A program made the position numbers and the translations under genes. The notes beneath the pieces are model-generated. The model saw only the letters and a program-made list of their open reading frames with translations. It was not told the origin of the DNA and did not search any database. From NCBI RefSeq assembly GCF_001039355.2, contig NW_019773589.1, forward strand, positions 1 to 64,000: 64,000 nt of DNA, in the 5' to 3' direction. Shown in pieces: positions 1-13,513 of the stretch (its first letter is position 1; every line of letters begins with the position of its first letter). The stretch comes from Lingula anatina. Taxonomy: Eukaryota; Brachiopoda; Lingulata; Lingulida; Lingulidae.

Positions 1-231
1 AGGGCCAGTGTTTATTTCAAGCAACGAATAATGTTAATCTGCACATGCGCATCTTCAAAAACCATCAATTCAAAACAATTAAAAATTGCAGATATACTTA
101 AATGTTACTAAATTATCTATTCAGTCATGTATGTTTGGGGAGAACTATTTTCTGCACAAAATCCATTAGCATTTCTAGTAGCTGTTTGTCGCCATTTGCC
201 TGCTAAATATCAAAGCCATTCTTGGACTTAC

Positions 232-3200
232 TGGCCACTAAGGTCCCGTGTCCATAATTATCCTCTGTGCTAGGAGTCGTTTCTCCGGAGTCCTCCTTCA
301 CGAACACATCCTGTCCATATAAAACAATCCCTGTAAGCCAAATTGCGCACCGAATGTGTTCTCAACCACTTTCACACCTAACACAATTCAACCAAAACTT
401 CCCACCGTTTTTTTTTTTTTTTTTGCAAAAATACCAAAGCAGACTGTTAGGCCCCTACTAGGGCTTATTTTTCAAGTTGTACGTCAATATTTACATATAA
501 TTTATATTTACCAGGTTTTTAAAAGCTTATTTTGCTCAAAGAGAATGTGGGTTTATACACCTAAAACACTGTGACATAAGGTAATGTTTGTTTATGCGTC
601 AATGGCCCGTTTCACATCGAGCAGTTCAGTTTTCTGTATCGTATCAGTTTGTCTGTGCCTTCTACGTGTATGTAATCAAGCTGGATGGGGATTGGTGGCT
701 GGCGTGGGGTGGGGAGCCCAAAAATGCAAAGATATCTGCCTGTCTGTCTGTCTGTCTGTCTTTTTTCTATCTGACTTACCCCTGCAATGACGCGTCCCTC
801 AAACTGAGAATGGCTGGCACGAATCCCGCTTTAATATCAAAGAGATGTTGCAAATAAAATTTAACTTTGATGGCGACAAAAGACACTTTTGTCATCTTTT
901 CAAGTCACAAGCATTCATTTTCACAAAACGATAGTGTTTATATACAGTAGTGAACAATAGTTAACGTACTTATACCAAAAAATATAATTACAAAATAGGA
1001 AAAGATGTCTTGAATTTGCCATTAATATTTAATTGATTTTCGTGGTCAGTGCATGATGGCTGACAAGACATGCATTGATGCGTTCTTACATGGATTTATA
1101 TGCAATGATAGGCTCTATACTTACGAATCAATAACGTAAACGTAAGTGTTATGACCATCGTTCCCTGAACAGAAAAAAAAACAGTATTTTAATAATTAAA
1201 AGTCCCTTAAAATAGTGAAGTTCTGCTAACAAAGGATTTGTCCATAAATGAAAATTTGGTGCAGATCTGTATGAGGGATGTCACATATAACCAAAAGAAA
1301 CCACGGGAATTACTGAAAAAATAATTGCAAAAATATTTTGGACGGTAAACCTGAGATTGCTTCTGTCCTACTGGGGTAAAAGTATGCCCCTACACCTAAA
1401 TTGCACATACACATATATGTACACATAAAGGAACGGAAATGGTTTTAAAAACTTGTGTGAGTCACAGTGTGATAGTGATTGCTATAAAAAATACAGGCAG
1501 CTGTTTGAAAAGTAGAACAGATGAGAAAGGATGTTATCGAAATGTTGCATGCCAAAAAAAACAGCCACTTTTAGTTTGAATGTATTTGCGTTGACAAACA
1601 AAAATTTCAGTTAAATCACAAAGTCAGTGATTCGTAGCCTGTTTGTTAAGTACATTGTGTTACGTACCTATGCTCTTAAATTTGTTGTCAAGTCCATATT
1701 CTCGCTTGTCTAATCTGTCCATAGCCTGAATGGGAAAAAGAAAGAAGAATATAGAAGAAATAAATATGGCATCATTACCTCCGCCAAGGAGGTTATGTTT
1801 TCACTCGCATTTCTTTTTTTCTTTTTTCTTTTTTTTTTTTTTTTGGGGGGGGGGTGATCAGGGGGTAGAAGGGGGTGATCAGAATTGAAACAAGGAGCAC
1901 GTGTACTTTGCAACCCCCTCCTGTAAAATAACGACTGCCTATCGAGTAGAAACCCAGCCATGAAGCCTGTTCAGATGTGTTCAGACCTTTACAACTTGAA
2001 ACATGAGTAAATTCTAAACATAACTTACCCAGGACCCGATGCCCGTAAGCCCCCGATCATCACACCAAGCGCTTGCTTCTATCACGCCATTTTGTTCTAT
2101 GTAGTCAACTGCGTTGTCGAATGCAAGCTCTTCTATGGCACTAAAGCCGATAAAAACCAACACCATTATTAAGTGATATATACTGGTACGTATTAAAAAA
2201 AAGAAGAGGAATAACAAGCAATTTTCCTATTCATCTTTTTATTTTTTATCTTCTTATCCCTGGCTACAGCCCTGTTTACTTCCCTTTCTAATTTTATTTA
2301 ATTTATCCGGAAAATCACAACTTTCAGCGTAAAATCATTATAATTGGTAATTCCATATGGGCTCATTGATGAAATATTCTTAATGTTTTCCACCAATAAA
2401 ATATAACTGATGTTTATATTACCAGCTGTTCAAGGCACGAAGATCCTGTCATATAAATAGGTCTATAAGATTATCGGTGGCCATACACATATTCAGACAA
2501 AAGACAATGGAGAAAATGAACGCCCATTTATCACTTACCTGAACTCTGCTTCCATGGTGACAAATTTGTGTTTACCAACTTTTTTCTTCTTTTTCAGCTT
2601 CGGGGCTTTCTTTGCTTTCTTGGCTTTGCTGTAGCCTTTCACTTTGACGTCCAGCATATTTGCCGTTTGATCAACTAAAACAAAATCGCCACGTTTTAAT
2701 CAATAAAAAATGTTTATTTCTGAGTTTTTTTCTCCAGTATACACTGGCGGATGTTCACCTTGAGTCTTATCTCTCTACTACCGTATGTATATTGTGAGAT
2801 TTCAGGGGGTTCACTCTGGTAAGGGGTTGAGGTGAATTCGCCATTTTGTGAAGATAAAAATGGAGGAGCTAGATCCCCCCCCTCCTCCCTGATTCTCTTA
2901 TAAGTCACACAAGTGCATGTAACACAAATCTAACTTCTGGCTAAAACACATTGGCAAAAAATTAATAATTATATATCTCCATGGCCAAACGTTCTTACTA
3001 TATTAACTATGTATTCAGGAGTTGTGAAATATAAATAATACTGATAACAAGAAAAGCTTTTTAAGCAACCAAAGACATCGACTGCGCTAATGGAATACGT
3101 ACGGTCTAGGTAGTCCTTCATTTTTACAATGTAAGTCGTACCATCACCGGCAGGGCGCGCCACCTTTCGCAGTTTCATTTTCGCTATCTTCGGTTTGATC

Positions 3201-3968
3201 TTGCGCTTTTTCATCTTGAAATCCGCCGGCAGCTGGGGCCGTCCTGCCGCCCCAAACAGCTCGGGAGGCATCAGCCGCGCCATGTGGTCAACATCCGTTT
3301 CTGTGAAGGGTGAAATAAATAAATATTAACTTTTTTAAAATTAGAATTAAATTAAAATTAATTTGCTGATGTGGGGTGGAGCATCGATGATTCATTTGTA
3401 TCTTGTGTAAGGGTAGTAAAAAGGTATATCGTTTTTGCGGGAACTAAACAAATGTATGGAATATAAAGGGGCAGATTCACAGTGCACAACTGGAACGTGC
3501 ACTTTGACCATTTCTTGATCATTTTGGAATAGGTCATGATTTTGGAGATTGTGAACATTTTTTTCTATCTTATTTAGATAAATAGATAACACTTCATTGA
3601 GTGAGAAAGCATGTTTTGTGGAGTCTGGAGTATATCTGTTTTACTGTTTGTTGATCTAAGGAAAGACATTTTGAGATTGTCCCTCGAAAAAAAAATGTGG
3701 CGGACGACAGCCCCCATTCTTGCTTACCAACAAACTACTTAGATATAACATTCCATGTATCAATCAAGGGAATTAAAAAAAAGGTTATTGTCCCTATCTT
3801 TTCAGCTTTTTAATATACTTATTGTCTGGTCGGGTAAATTTTTAGACAGCCCCTAAATAAAGGACTCTTTTCTCCTATTATCGTTACCAAAAATAAACCT
3901 GTTCAGTATTGAAATTCCGCGCTTTGACGAAAAACACTTCTTCACGGTGAAAAAAATTCAATCTCAGT

Positions 3969-4001
<33 letters not shown>

Positions 4002-5861
4002 ATGATGATTTATCTTAAACTAACTCACCTCTTGAGGGCCCAACACCACTGATCACAATGCTACCACTTGTCAATTTGCTGTCTAAATTTCCTGGGGCTT
4101 TTTTCTTGGGTTTCTTATCCTTCTTTGTATTCTTGGCACCAGCATCTACATTGAAGGATATGAAAAATAAAGGAAGGGCAAAGGGGGAATATTTACAACT
4201 GACGTACTACGTCTACAAATAAAAAGAAAGAGAAAAGTAATGCTCATACCTTTTATATATACATTTTCTCATATAAGTATCGCTGTACTATTTATTAACC
4301 TTGTAGAGTGCTTCATGGAAACGTTTAACACTTACGATGGACAAAAACATATGAGTAAACCTCATTAAACTATAGTCAAGTGCCCATCCACTACTGTGGT
4401 ATTGCCGGTGGATATAGCTTCGTAAATTTAAATTAATAGCTGGAGTTATGGCGAATTCGTGCTTACCGCTACAGGTTAATTGAGGACGGTTTGGTTATCG
4501 CCTAAAATGAGGAGAGTCTGACGGGTATGTCGCCCCAGTCAATATCGTACTCTGTATGGAATTTAATGTCACACTTTCGTGTTGTTTAACAGGGCGATTT
4601 ATTCTTTATCAGTAGACCTCCTCCCCCTCCCCCCCCCAAAAAAAGTCAATCTTTTTTTTTTTTTTTTTTGTTTATTTGCACCGAATCTATGCCCCCCTCT
4701 TAGCTATAATCTACTATACCCACAGACGGGTTAAAAACACTATGCAACAGTCCTAAAAAAATAAGCCCGACAACTGGTCTTAATTACTAGATGAAAAAAC
4801 TTAGCCTACTTTATTCCAAGCAAACTTTAACCTTTTAAGTACAGTATGGACTGAACCATTAGCAATGACTTTACTTTTATAAGACAAGGGCAGTGCTTAA
4901 TATAATCGAACTGCAACCAATATTGTGTTGAAGTAGACCGGAATTTTGGTATTAAAGTTTAAACTTGTCCTCCACTCCACCATCCCCTCCCTCCCTCCCT
5001 CCTTCAAGAGCTTCTTTCAAATGAAAATGCATTGCCATAGTCTAAATGTCCCAGTCACTGACGTTACAAACACTGATAATTACGGTTGAGCCTAGTTTAA
5101 CACAACATCCCACTTCGAAAGTGAGAGACTGGTGACTTAATACCCTGGCTATAACGTAAGAGAGTCACAAAACGGAGCCTCCGCGATCGACACTGTTCGA
5201 CCGACTACACACCCTGCTAAGACTAATTGCACAGGCAGAGTATCACGTGAAAGACCTACATCTCAAATTGTCGCCACGCGTACAAAGGCGAGACGTGAGC
5301 AGTCACAGTACATACCCGGTATATCATTTGCTATCTTTTTAACATTATCAGTCCACCGGCAACTTTACACTTCTTCAGACACCTATGACAAACTCGTGTT
5401 TATTTGATATTGACACTTTTAAGATAATAACCCAGATCAAAAGGATCAAAGGGAAAAGGATAAATAAGAGAAGGGCACGGCCTTCGAGTGGAAAATTAAA
5501 CCTATTCCTACAAAGCGTACCATGTCTGAGAGTGGCAGGCCTATGCACTACCCTCTCCAGGGCCACAGGTTGATTTTGTACTTGATATTCACAGCTATGT
5601 CGTTATTACTTATTTTTACACCTTTCTCTACAGTAGAATTTTTTAAAGGAATTATTTACATCACCCGACTGGCCAATAACGTAGAGTACCTGTATACAGT
5701 CTAAGCACGCCCGCGTCACACAACTCGACACAAGAGGTATTCACTCGATGTGATTTCACTCAAAGTACGAAAGGGGAAAAAAACTCAATGTTCCTACCTT
5801 GTAAGCAGGATCCCAAGATCGCAAGAAGAATTAAGACGACAAGAAGATCGCGCGACTTCAT
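232..5861 (-). CDS. Secreted proteinase K-like subtilase (peptidase S8), 5' part, runs off left edge
   Basis: Nine coding exons with GT-AG introns and consistent phases: 5798-5861, 4029-4145, 3103-3300, 2539-2674, 2029-2140, 1668-1725, 1125-1164, 780-828 and 232-310. They give 284 residues. Residues 1-21 are a signal peptide (MKSRDLLVVLILLAILGSC). Residues 22-110 are lysine-rich. Residues about 111-180 look like an I9 prodomain: TTYIVKMKDY opens it and VDYIEQNGVIEAS closes it, with a lysine-rich insert at about 135-160. The catalytic domain starts near IGSWAMDRLD. Motif VYVIDSGI gives catalytic Asp241 and DNYGHGTLVA gives His279; ASHSQFEGR is also a family hallmark. The Ser half must lie left of position 1, after the donor at 231. 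An in-frame stop appears just past Asp241 only if the GTAAGT donor there is not used. Inferred role: secreted, self-processed serine endopeptidase. Family membership is firm; the last two exon boundaries are less so. Confidence 0.85.
1775..1803. repeat. Short dispersed-repeat fragment (CCTCCGCCAAGGAGG palindrome)
   Basis: Intron 5 of the subtilase contains a short palindrome followed by GTTATGTTTTC. From memory this is the end of a repeat seen in many marine animal genomes. Only this end is visible; it runs into a poly-T and poly-G tract. Confidence 0.35.
3970..4000. repeat. Poly-T tract of about 31 bases
   Basis: An uninterrupted T run next to the 3' splice-donor side of subtilase exon 2. 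It lies in intron and may be a retroposed A-tail on the minus strand or simple slippage. Confidence 0.8.
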
Positions 5862-8800
5862 TTCCTTGTATTTGTATGGACTGATCCAGCAAACAACAGT
5901 GTTTTTAACGCAGACTGTAGCAGTCATTCGTTTAAATAGTACGTCTTCTTTATGTTAATGGGTATAATAGCTTTTAATTAACTTAACTTAAAGAAGAGTA
6001 AATGTAGACATAAAATGTACGTTTCGCTGATTTATGGACTGTAAATAACACTTAGCGCATTACAAAAACACACACATATCCCCTTATCCGGGTCGTCTTT
6101 AAAGAAAAAAAAAAGAAAGTTTAAATGACATATTTTAAGCAGCATTTTTTCGAACGACGTAAAGTAATTACGCTGTAATGGTTATAAAGAAATAGGTATT
6201 TTTTAGGTGGCACGAATGGGTGCAGAATCAAAAGGGAAGAGGATGGTATTCATGCTTTATGTTATTAGCTTATTCTAGAGTCGATGGATGAATAGATTTT
6301 TTTCTATAAAATGTCTCGACGGTGCATCCGTTTGACTAAATACTAGTACATATACTGAGAAAAGTATACACAAAGAGAGAAGGAAACAAAAAGTGCACAC
6401 TGAAACTGAGAATATGTCTAAGTGTTAAATTTTCCGTTTTTTTAAATAAAATCAGTTACGAAGGTATTAAGAAAAGACCAATTGTGTGTGATATCCTAGC
6501 AAACAATTACAACCGTATACAATCACTTGTCAATTAGCATACTACGTCGGTTCTGACGTCATCAACAAGTCTACTTCGCATATACTGTGATCACATCAAC
6601 ACTTTGAAAGGGACCATTTCCACAGATATTTGGATCAATCTACGTAGAACGGGGCCTAATAAACATAACACGGCACTTTGTATATGATGTATATTTTTCT
6701 ATCTTTTACAACCAAATTCCTTCAGCTTATTTGCGACATCTACTTCATATTCCATCATATACATGCACTTATAGTGGAACGACAGGGACAATGACATAGC
6801 TTCAACAGTGTATTGTTCACCCGGCACTCAATCGGGATTACGCTACCGAATAATGATGGATGACATAAAGGGTCCTGGCGCTGATTTTTCAATTCAGTGT
6901 CACCACCACCACCACCTCTTTTCGCCTGTCAAATTATTACACATTCTGTTCAATGACTGTGACAAAATCGTCACGACTGTATTGTCGAAAATCATTTGGG
7001 AATACTTAAATTTACTTTTGTTATAGGGGATGTTCATGATGTTATGGAAGATGCTTATCTCTTTTGATGGGACACATACGGGTAGGTCGCATTTTCACAG
7101 CTGTTACCCGTATCCCTTTGCACTACACATCCGCAGATTACCTTGGTGAAATAAAGTGAAGATCAGGGCAAAGGTTACCATTGCTCACATACACGTTCAT
7201 TTTGATAGCACTCGTGTATTTTCCTCTCCTATCCAAGAAAAAAATTCCCTCTCTCGTCGTAAAATCTCTGATTGTTACATTAAATCCCGTATTCCGTTCG
7301 TGTATGAACTTTAATCTTTTAACAATAATGTAAAACCTGATACGTACCAGAAACAGACAAATGATGCTGAGCAAGTACAAATTGCCTCATTTATTTTACA
7401 CCAAATCCTCTTTAATGAGCGGACGCGGCTCACAGTCATAGGTAGATTAAATTACACTTGGGTACCTGTAAAAGGAACTACGAAGACAATGACGATGACA
7501 GGGACACAGCAAAATAGGTTCACACCTTTATCCACAACGTCATCGGGAGAGAATTAAAACGTTCCATCTCAATTTTCACGGTTTTGAGAAAGAACCATAG
7601 CACAAACTTTATACGCAAATAAGCAACGCAGGGAAGTACATGTACTGTAGAGCAACTGTCCAGCTTCTAGCGACACCGATAACTTCAAAAGTAAAATAAG
7701 AAAAGTATATAATTCTTATCCGACGAAGTGTTTAAGTTTACAATTGTGTTCCTGGTCACTACATTATCTATCACCCTCAACAGACCAACTCAACAGATCG
7801 TAGTTTATTGTATGCGATATCCCAATTCTAAATCGTTTCCGCCCTATTGCGTTTCCTGCAAAACAGCGATTGTTATGATGTCAACGACTGAATAAACATT
7901 GGTGATTGCGTATAAGTCTGTGTCATGAAGTTGTCAATTCATCTGTGTTCACCTCACATAGTTATGATGACACAAATGTCGCTTCTGCTTTCTTTTCTTT
8001 TGTCGTACCAGATCTGCGACAGTTCCGACTCGCACAACTTGCAAAATATTTATACTGTTAACAAAGATCAACAAAAAGCATTTTTCACGCCGTGCCTCTC
8101 AATTAAATGTAATAGATTAAGACTGCCAATTGTCAACGTAGTGATTGAAAGCGTAGTTTGTTACTTGAGCGAATGCTGGCCCTTGCAGCACGGACGTCGG
8201 CATGCGTCACCACTGAACGCTGTTATTATAGATGATAAACATATGTTATTACAGCTCCTCAATGGAGTCCGTGGGTGGAGACAGCGCCAAGGTTGTATAT
8301 TTAGTTCCAGGGGACTGGACTGTCGTGTCACTGGCCTGCTTGAAGGAGCAAGAGAACGGCAAGTTTGGGAGTGAGTCTGACGTGAAGTCCGGGGGTAACG
8401 TACGGAACTTATTTTGTAAGTTTAAATTATCTATAATATGAATAGCAAGGTTCGACTAAGTTGCTCCTTTGGCCTTTTCACATTATGGCATTCATTGTGT
8501 TATATGACATTTATAGTCAGCCGAGTTGTTAGAACTAGAAGAATAAAAATTTTCTGTAACCTATCCGGAGTTTATTTAACTTAGTTTATAGAAAATCGGG
8601 TAATGTGAACTTTTAATCTGACGTTAACCTCAACATGCCCATGATTGTTCTAAATCCAAGATGGTTCTAGCTTTGCGACGTTACTAGTAGAAAAGCCGAA
8701 CGCATATTTCACTTTGAAAACGTCAACAGCACAATGCATATGCAACCTGTATTTCAATAGCGAAAGTAGCACGGTTCAAGTTCTTTGGTTCAGTTTTTCC

Positions 8801-9105
8801 CACAACAATAGCGCTTCCGTTTATCGATACGCGTAGCTAGCTAGCTCTATATACAAGGATGTGATTTTCCGATATTCAGCCTGCTACACTTAAGACGCTA
8901 GCATGGGCCTGAGAAGGCAGCGATCGTATTTTCTACAGGGCCCAAGTTTTTGCGCACATCTTGGTTCAAGATCCATTTGAACATGGCGCAACAGGTAGCA
9001 GTGAGAAATGTATGTCAGTACCTGTTCATAAACGTTCATTTCAGGACTGACTTTGCACGCTCGTTGTCACGGGGAAGAAACTAGTACATTTACAATAGGC
9101 GAACT
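5862..9105. other. Intergenic spacer between divergent subtilase and chitinase genes
   Basis: This holds the 5' flanks of two divergently transcribed genes. Small open frames occur (for example a 149-codon plus-strand frame at 7925-8374), but none has a recognisable domain, supported splice sites or sensible composition. A (CAC)n run sits at about 6900. I see no RNA gene or transposon end. Confidence 0.6.
8846..8856 (+). promoter_or_regulatory. Possible TATA box for the LPMO-chitinase gene
   Basis: A CTATATACA element follows a (TAGC)n run about 255 bases before the chosen ATG. Position and sequence fit a core promoter with a 5' UTR of about 200 bases, but nothing else confirms it. Confidence 0.25.
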
Positions 9106-9288
9106 ATGGCCGGCGTAGGACTGGGGCTGACTTTGGCACTCCTGTCCCTCACCTTGCGGTGTTGGCCTGTACACAGCCACGGCAGGCTGTACGAACCCCC
9201 CGGACGCTCCACCGCTCATTCGAGGGGCTTTGACACGCCGGCCAACTACAATGACATGGGCCTTAACTGCGGTGGATTTAGTGTAAGT

Positions 9289-9340
<52 letters not shown>

Positions 9341-12300
9341 CTTACTGCGGTTCCATCGCTGTCAGTTGTTTGTGTTTTCACTGGGGTCTCTAAGACCCCA
9401 TTCCTAGAGATTAGATCGGTCCAGCTAGATCGACCTAACTCCCTGGGTGTTAGCATAAATAGCTGTCAGCCGAGCGGGCACGAAAGTCAATTACCCCCTT
9501 ACAGCTTGTAGAAGCCGGGACGGACATTTAAGCCGGATTATCTAACAGTAATCTAGTGAGACTCCCGACGGGGATAGATCGATCTAAAATCTATGGTAAT
9601 GCGCCCTTATAACACATCTTTTTCATAAAATACGCAGCGACACTGTTGAATTGAATTAAGTCAGTACTTTTTACAGTATGTCTTAAATTGGTTTATTTCA
9701 TTAGGATTATCGATATGAACCCCTATCGCGTGGTGACATTTGTTTAATCTTTCATGAGCATCGATCAGTCAAAAGAAACTGTCAAACGGAACACTTAAAC
9801 GTTAACCGATAACGGTCTTTGGGCTGCAATCAATTTTTTCGTCTACACCGATTCAATCTGCTACCACCATCTGATCCGCTTGAGGGGTTCCTGTTCCCTT
9901 CCCTCTACCAGGGAGGCAGATTATAGGCAAATATATCTGTGCATTTATCTTGTGAAAAATCAATCTGTCGCCCTCGTAGAGGGTACCTGTTCCCCCTGTA
10001 TACTAGTGTGCATGGGCCACTGGGCAATTTGTGTGATTTCATGAGCAATATGTGCGTGACTTGGCAGTATTGTTGATCGTGTGTGGTGTGGGGTAGCGGT
10101 ATGACGACTGGACTACCTCTAATTTTTAAGTTAAAACAATTATAACACCGTCCATTTAAGACCACGCAGTGCATGCTCTCCGACTTTTTTTTTTTTTTTT
10201 TTTTTGACTTACTGAAAAAATAACCTGGTGCTACTCCCTAATCCTCTAAAGCATGCCCAGGTAAATAATTGGGCTTATAAGAATAATACATACTATTTTA
10301 AGCTTAGCTGTATTGTATATGCAGTATTGTTTATTATTGTATTGTAATAACACAAGTAGGGTGTACCACACCTGTAGTCATCTTTATTTGGTCTTATAAT
10401 TCTGTGTTGAATTCTGTCTTTAAGTCATGTACAATCGTAAAAATGCATCCTTATTTATAGAGAATAGCCAGCATTGTGTTATTTTGAAAACCAAAACCAG
10501 AATCATAGGTTGTGCATGCATATTTCCTTTTCTTTCGCGGCTTTCGTTATACGTGTATTTCTTTTTCTTCCTTGGCTCTTGTTGCGCATGTTTTTCTTTT
10601 TCTTTCGTGGCTGCTTTCTTTTTCTTTCTTTCTTTTTCTTTCGTGGAGTCTGACTCTCAAAATAGTTGTCGCCTACATTTGTAAATACAGGAAGTTCGAA
10701 GATGTAATTGCGTTCTTGGGGTCGTTTGTAGTTTACTCATTTCAAACTGACTAAAATTACAATTGTTTATAGCAGTTGCGTCACAGAGAAAATAAATAAT
10801 AACATGTCTCAACTCTCACCTTTGTCACTGCACAAAGAAACTCTGATATAATACCTGCAATTCAGGGGGGAGAGCCACTGTACACAAATATAATTACTGT
10901 ATCTTGCGTTCATTATACTGTCGCGGGACACAAAAACACGACAAAATGCCACCAATGTCTACCATATTACGTATCAAAGAAGACAAACTAATGTTTCACT
11001 GACCGGAAAAATCACTGTCATACTTGTCCCCAAGCGGAAGACGGGTATTAACTGCGACCTGGCTTTTGGATAAATGCATGAGCAAGACGCTTTCACATTT
11101 TTCACAATAGAGTGTGAAATCATCCACGCCCCGACCCGCTGCCTTTTTCATCAATAACAATGTATTTATCAAGGGCAACTGTGGTGGGCAGCTCCCTGTA
11201 ACCCCAGGGGTAATAACACTCCTCTTTAACCCTTGATTTAAAGGACCCCTCCCCTAACCACCCTTCCTAATGTAAGCCTAAAGTGGCAGGCACAATAGGT
11301 CTCGGTGGAATCTTAGATCAAGCGTTTTCCTCTACGGTCTTCGTGTTAAAACTTAATAGACCCTATACAAATAAGATTGTAATTAAACAGAACCAAGATG
11401 CTTTACAACAGGACAAATGACTCGGGTTGTCTTCTTCACTCTTCTAATTGTAATTATAATACATAAAGGTGAGAACAATTTAGTGAACTCTTTTTAATCT
11501 TCCAGTATAAAGACTGACAATGGTGTGCGCCGAGACAGGAGTGGTACCCTGTAGTCTGTTCCTCATCATTTCGTACTTTTGACATCCGTCCACCCTATTC
11601 TCACCGCACTTCTTCAAACCAAAACCAATCCTAGACATATTGGACCCCGGATTTCCATGCGTAGGGCTGCCATTAATGTCTCATTCGGGTTAAAATAAAC
11701 GCCCTGGCTTAAGAGCACGGTAAAAGCTGTTTTAAAAACCGTTTACATATTTTTCGCTACATAAATCATATTTATAAATTTTGAGAAAGTTGATTAGAAG
11801 GTTGATTTGTCGATGAGGAAAGGTAAAAAAAATATGTTTCCTACATTAGACCAACACATGTACCCCCCTGCCTCCTATCATTATGTCGGGTCTTCAGAAA
11901 GCACATTTATGACGATTTTTATCTACGGGATCAACATGTGACTAGCTGTAGCTTCTCTGCGTCCAGGTATGAAAGTTTTAAAAGTTAAACTCGTTCATGC
12001 ACCATCATTTCATTCCTTAATTATGCACAGATGAACGCATGCGAGCGGCGTGGTCGTAGAGGCGAAGGGTATTTTCCCTCCAAACACCCAGGAGTTTTTT
12101 GCCTTGTTATATTTCTAATCTCATATTCTATCTTAGTGTTAATATCTAAATGATGATTTCATATTCTTCAAAATTTCAGAACCAATGGGACGTACATGGT
12201 GGGAAATGCGGCGTATGCGGCGACCCCTGGCAAGGCCCTCGTGAAAACGAGGCTGGAGGGCTATACGCCACAGGAACCATTGTGCGGCAGTTCACAATGG

Positions 12301-13478
12301 GAGAGTATATGCCAATCGTGTTAGAAATAACAGCTCCACATAGAGGATGGTTTGAATTTAGGTAAATACTGTGAAAAAAAAATTGGTTGCATTTTTGTCT
12401 TTTTGCGACTAATACACATGCTGTACATGTACAGGTACTAAAAAGTAATTTTCGTCGAGTTTTTTTTTTTTGTGATAAAATATGAGTTTCTGCAATGTTT
12501 GTCCTACGTGAAAAATAAATAAACTGATTTACAATCTGATAACACTAAATTATTATAAGTAAAAAATAGATGAAATGAAATAAGCATTTAAATAAAAAAG
12601 TATGAGGATCACTATAGGTTATTGATATCAAACGTATCTCTTCGTCTTGTCTTAATATATATATTGAACCTTATAAGTTTATAATTGGGACAAATTCTCC
12701 ACAATTTTCTTCAGGCTGTGCCCACACAACGACCCCAGCACCCCGATCACCCAGGAGTGTCTGAACCAATATAAACTCCCCATATACCTTCACGCCAACG
12801 GGACGACGGTCACCCGGTTCTACAGTTTGGAGACCATACCCGGCAGCGGGTGGACAGTGGGAAAGGTCTACATGCTGGCCAAACTGCCCGATTACGTCAC
12901 CTGTACACAGTGTGTACTGCAGTGGAAGTGGCACACCGGTGAGTGGTGTGACGTCATATGCGGTGAAATGACGTAACGTTGAGCTGCTCGAACTTAATGT
13001 AAACAAAATCAAAGCTACGCATGATGTCATATTTAGGGAAAAGACGCAATACTTACCTGACCTTAATATAAATAAAGCCAAAGTGGTATGATAGAATTCT
13101 GAGATAATTTCGGAATTACCAGCAATATGTTCAGATAAATACACTGTAGAATAACAGACATGTCGGGGTCCAACATACAGAGTGGATAAGTAATACCCAA
13201 ACTTCACAATTGCAAATTTTTAAACACAATACAGAAAACCTAATTTCTAGAATTCAAAGTAGTATGACTGTGAATTCTACTGCGCTGTTGAGAAAAAGTC
13301 TCGTTCCGTGATGTCTTAATGTTGAATTTAAAAAATGTAAATCGGGATGGGACGGGTTTCACACATTATTCAGGGGCAGCCCCAAATTTAGCAAACAAAA
13401 CGAGATTTTTCTGTACCCTGCCTATTGCTGAAAATCTATCCACTATTATATGCGTCGGTTCGCAGAGCAAATGGCAAA

Positions 13479-13513
<35 letters not shown>

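Noticed and set aside
7925-8374. 149-codon plus-strand open frame
   Set aside because: No domain, no splice support, unremarkable composition; ATG-to-stop by chance in spacer is likelier.
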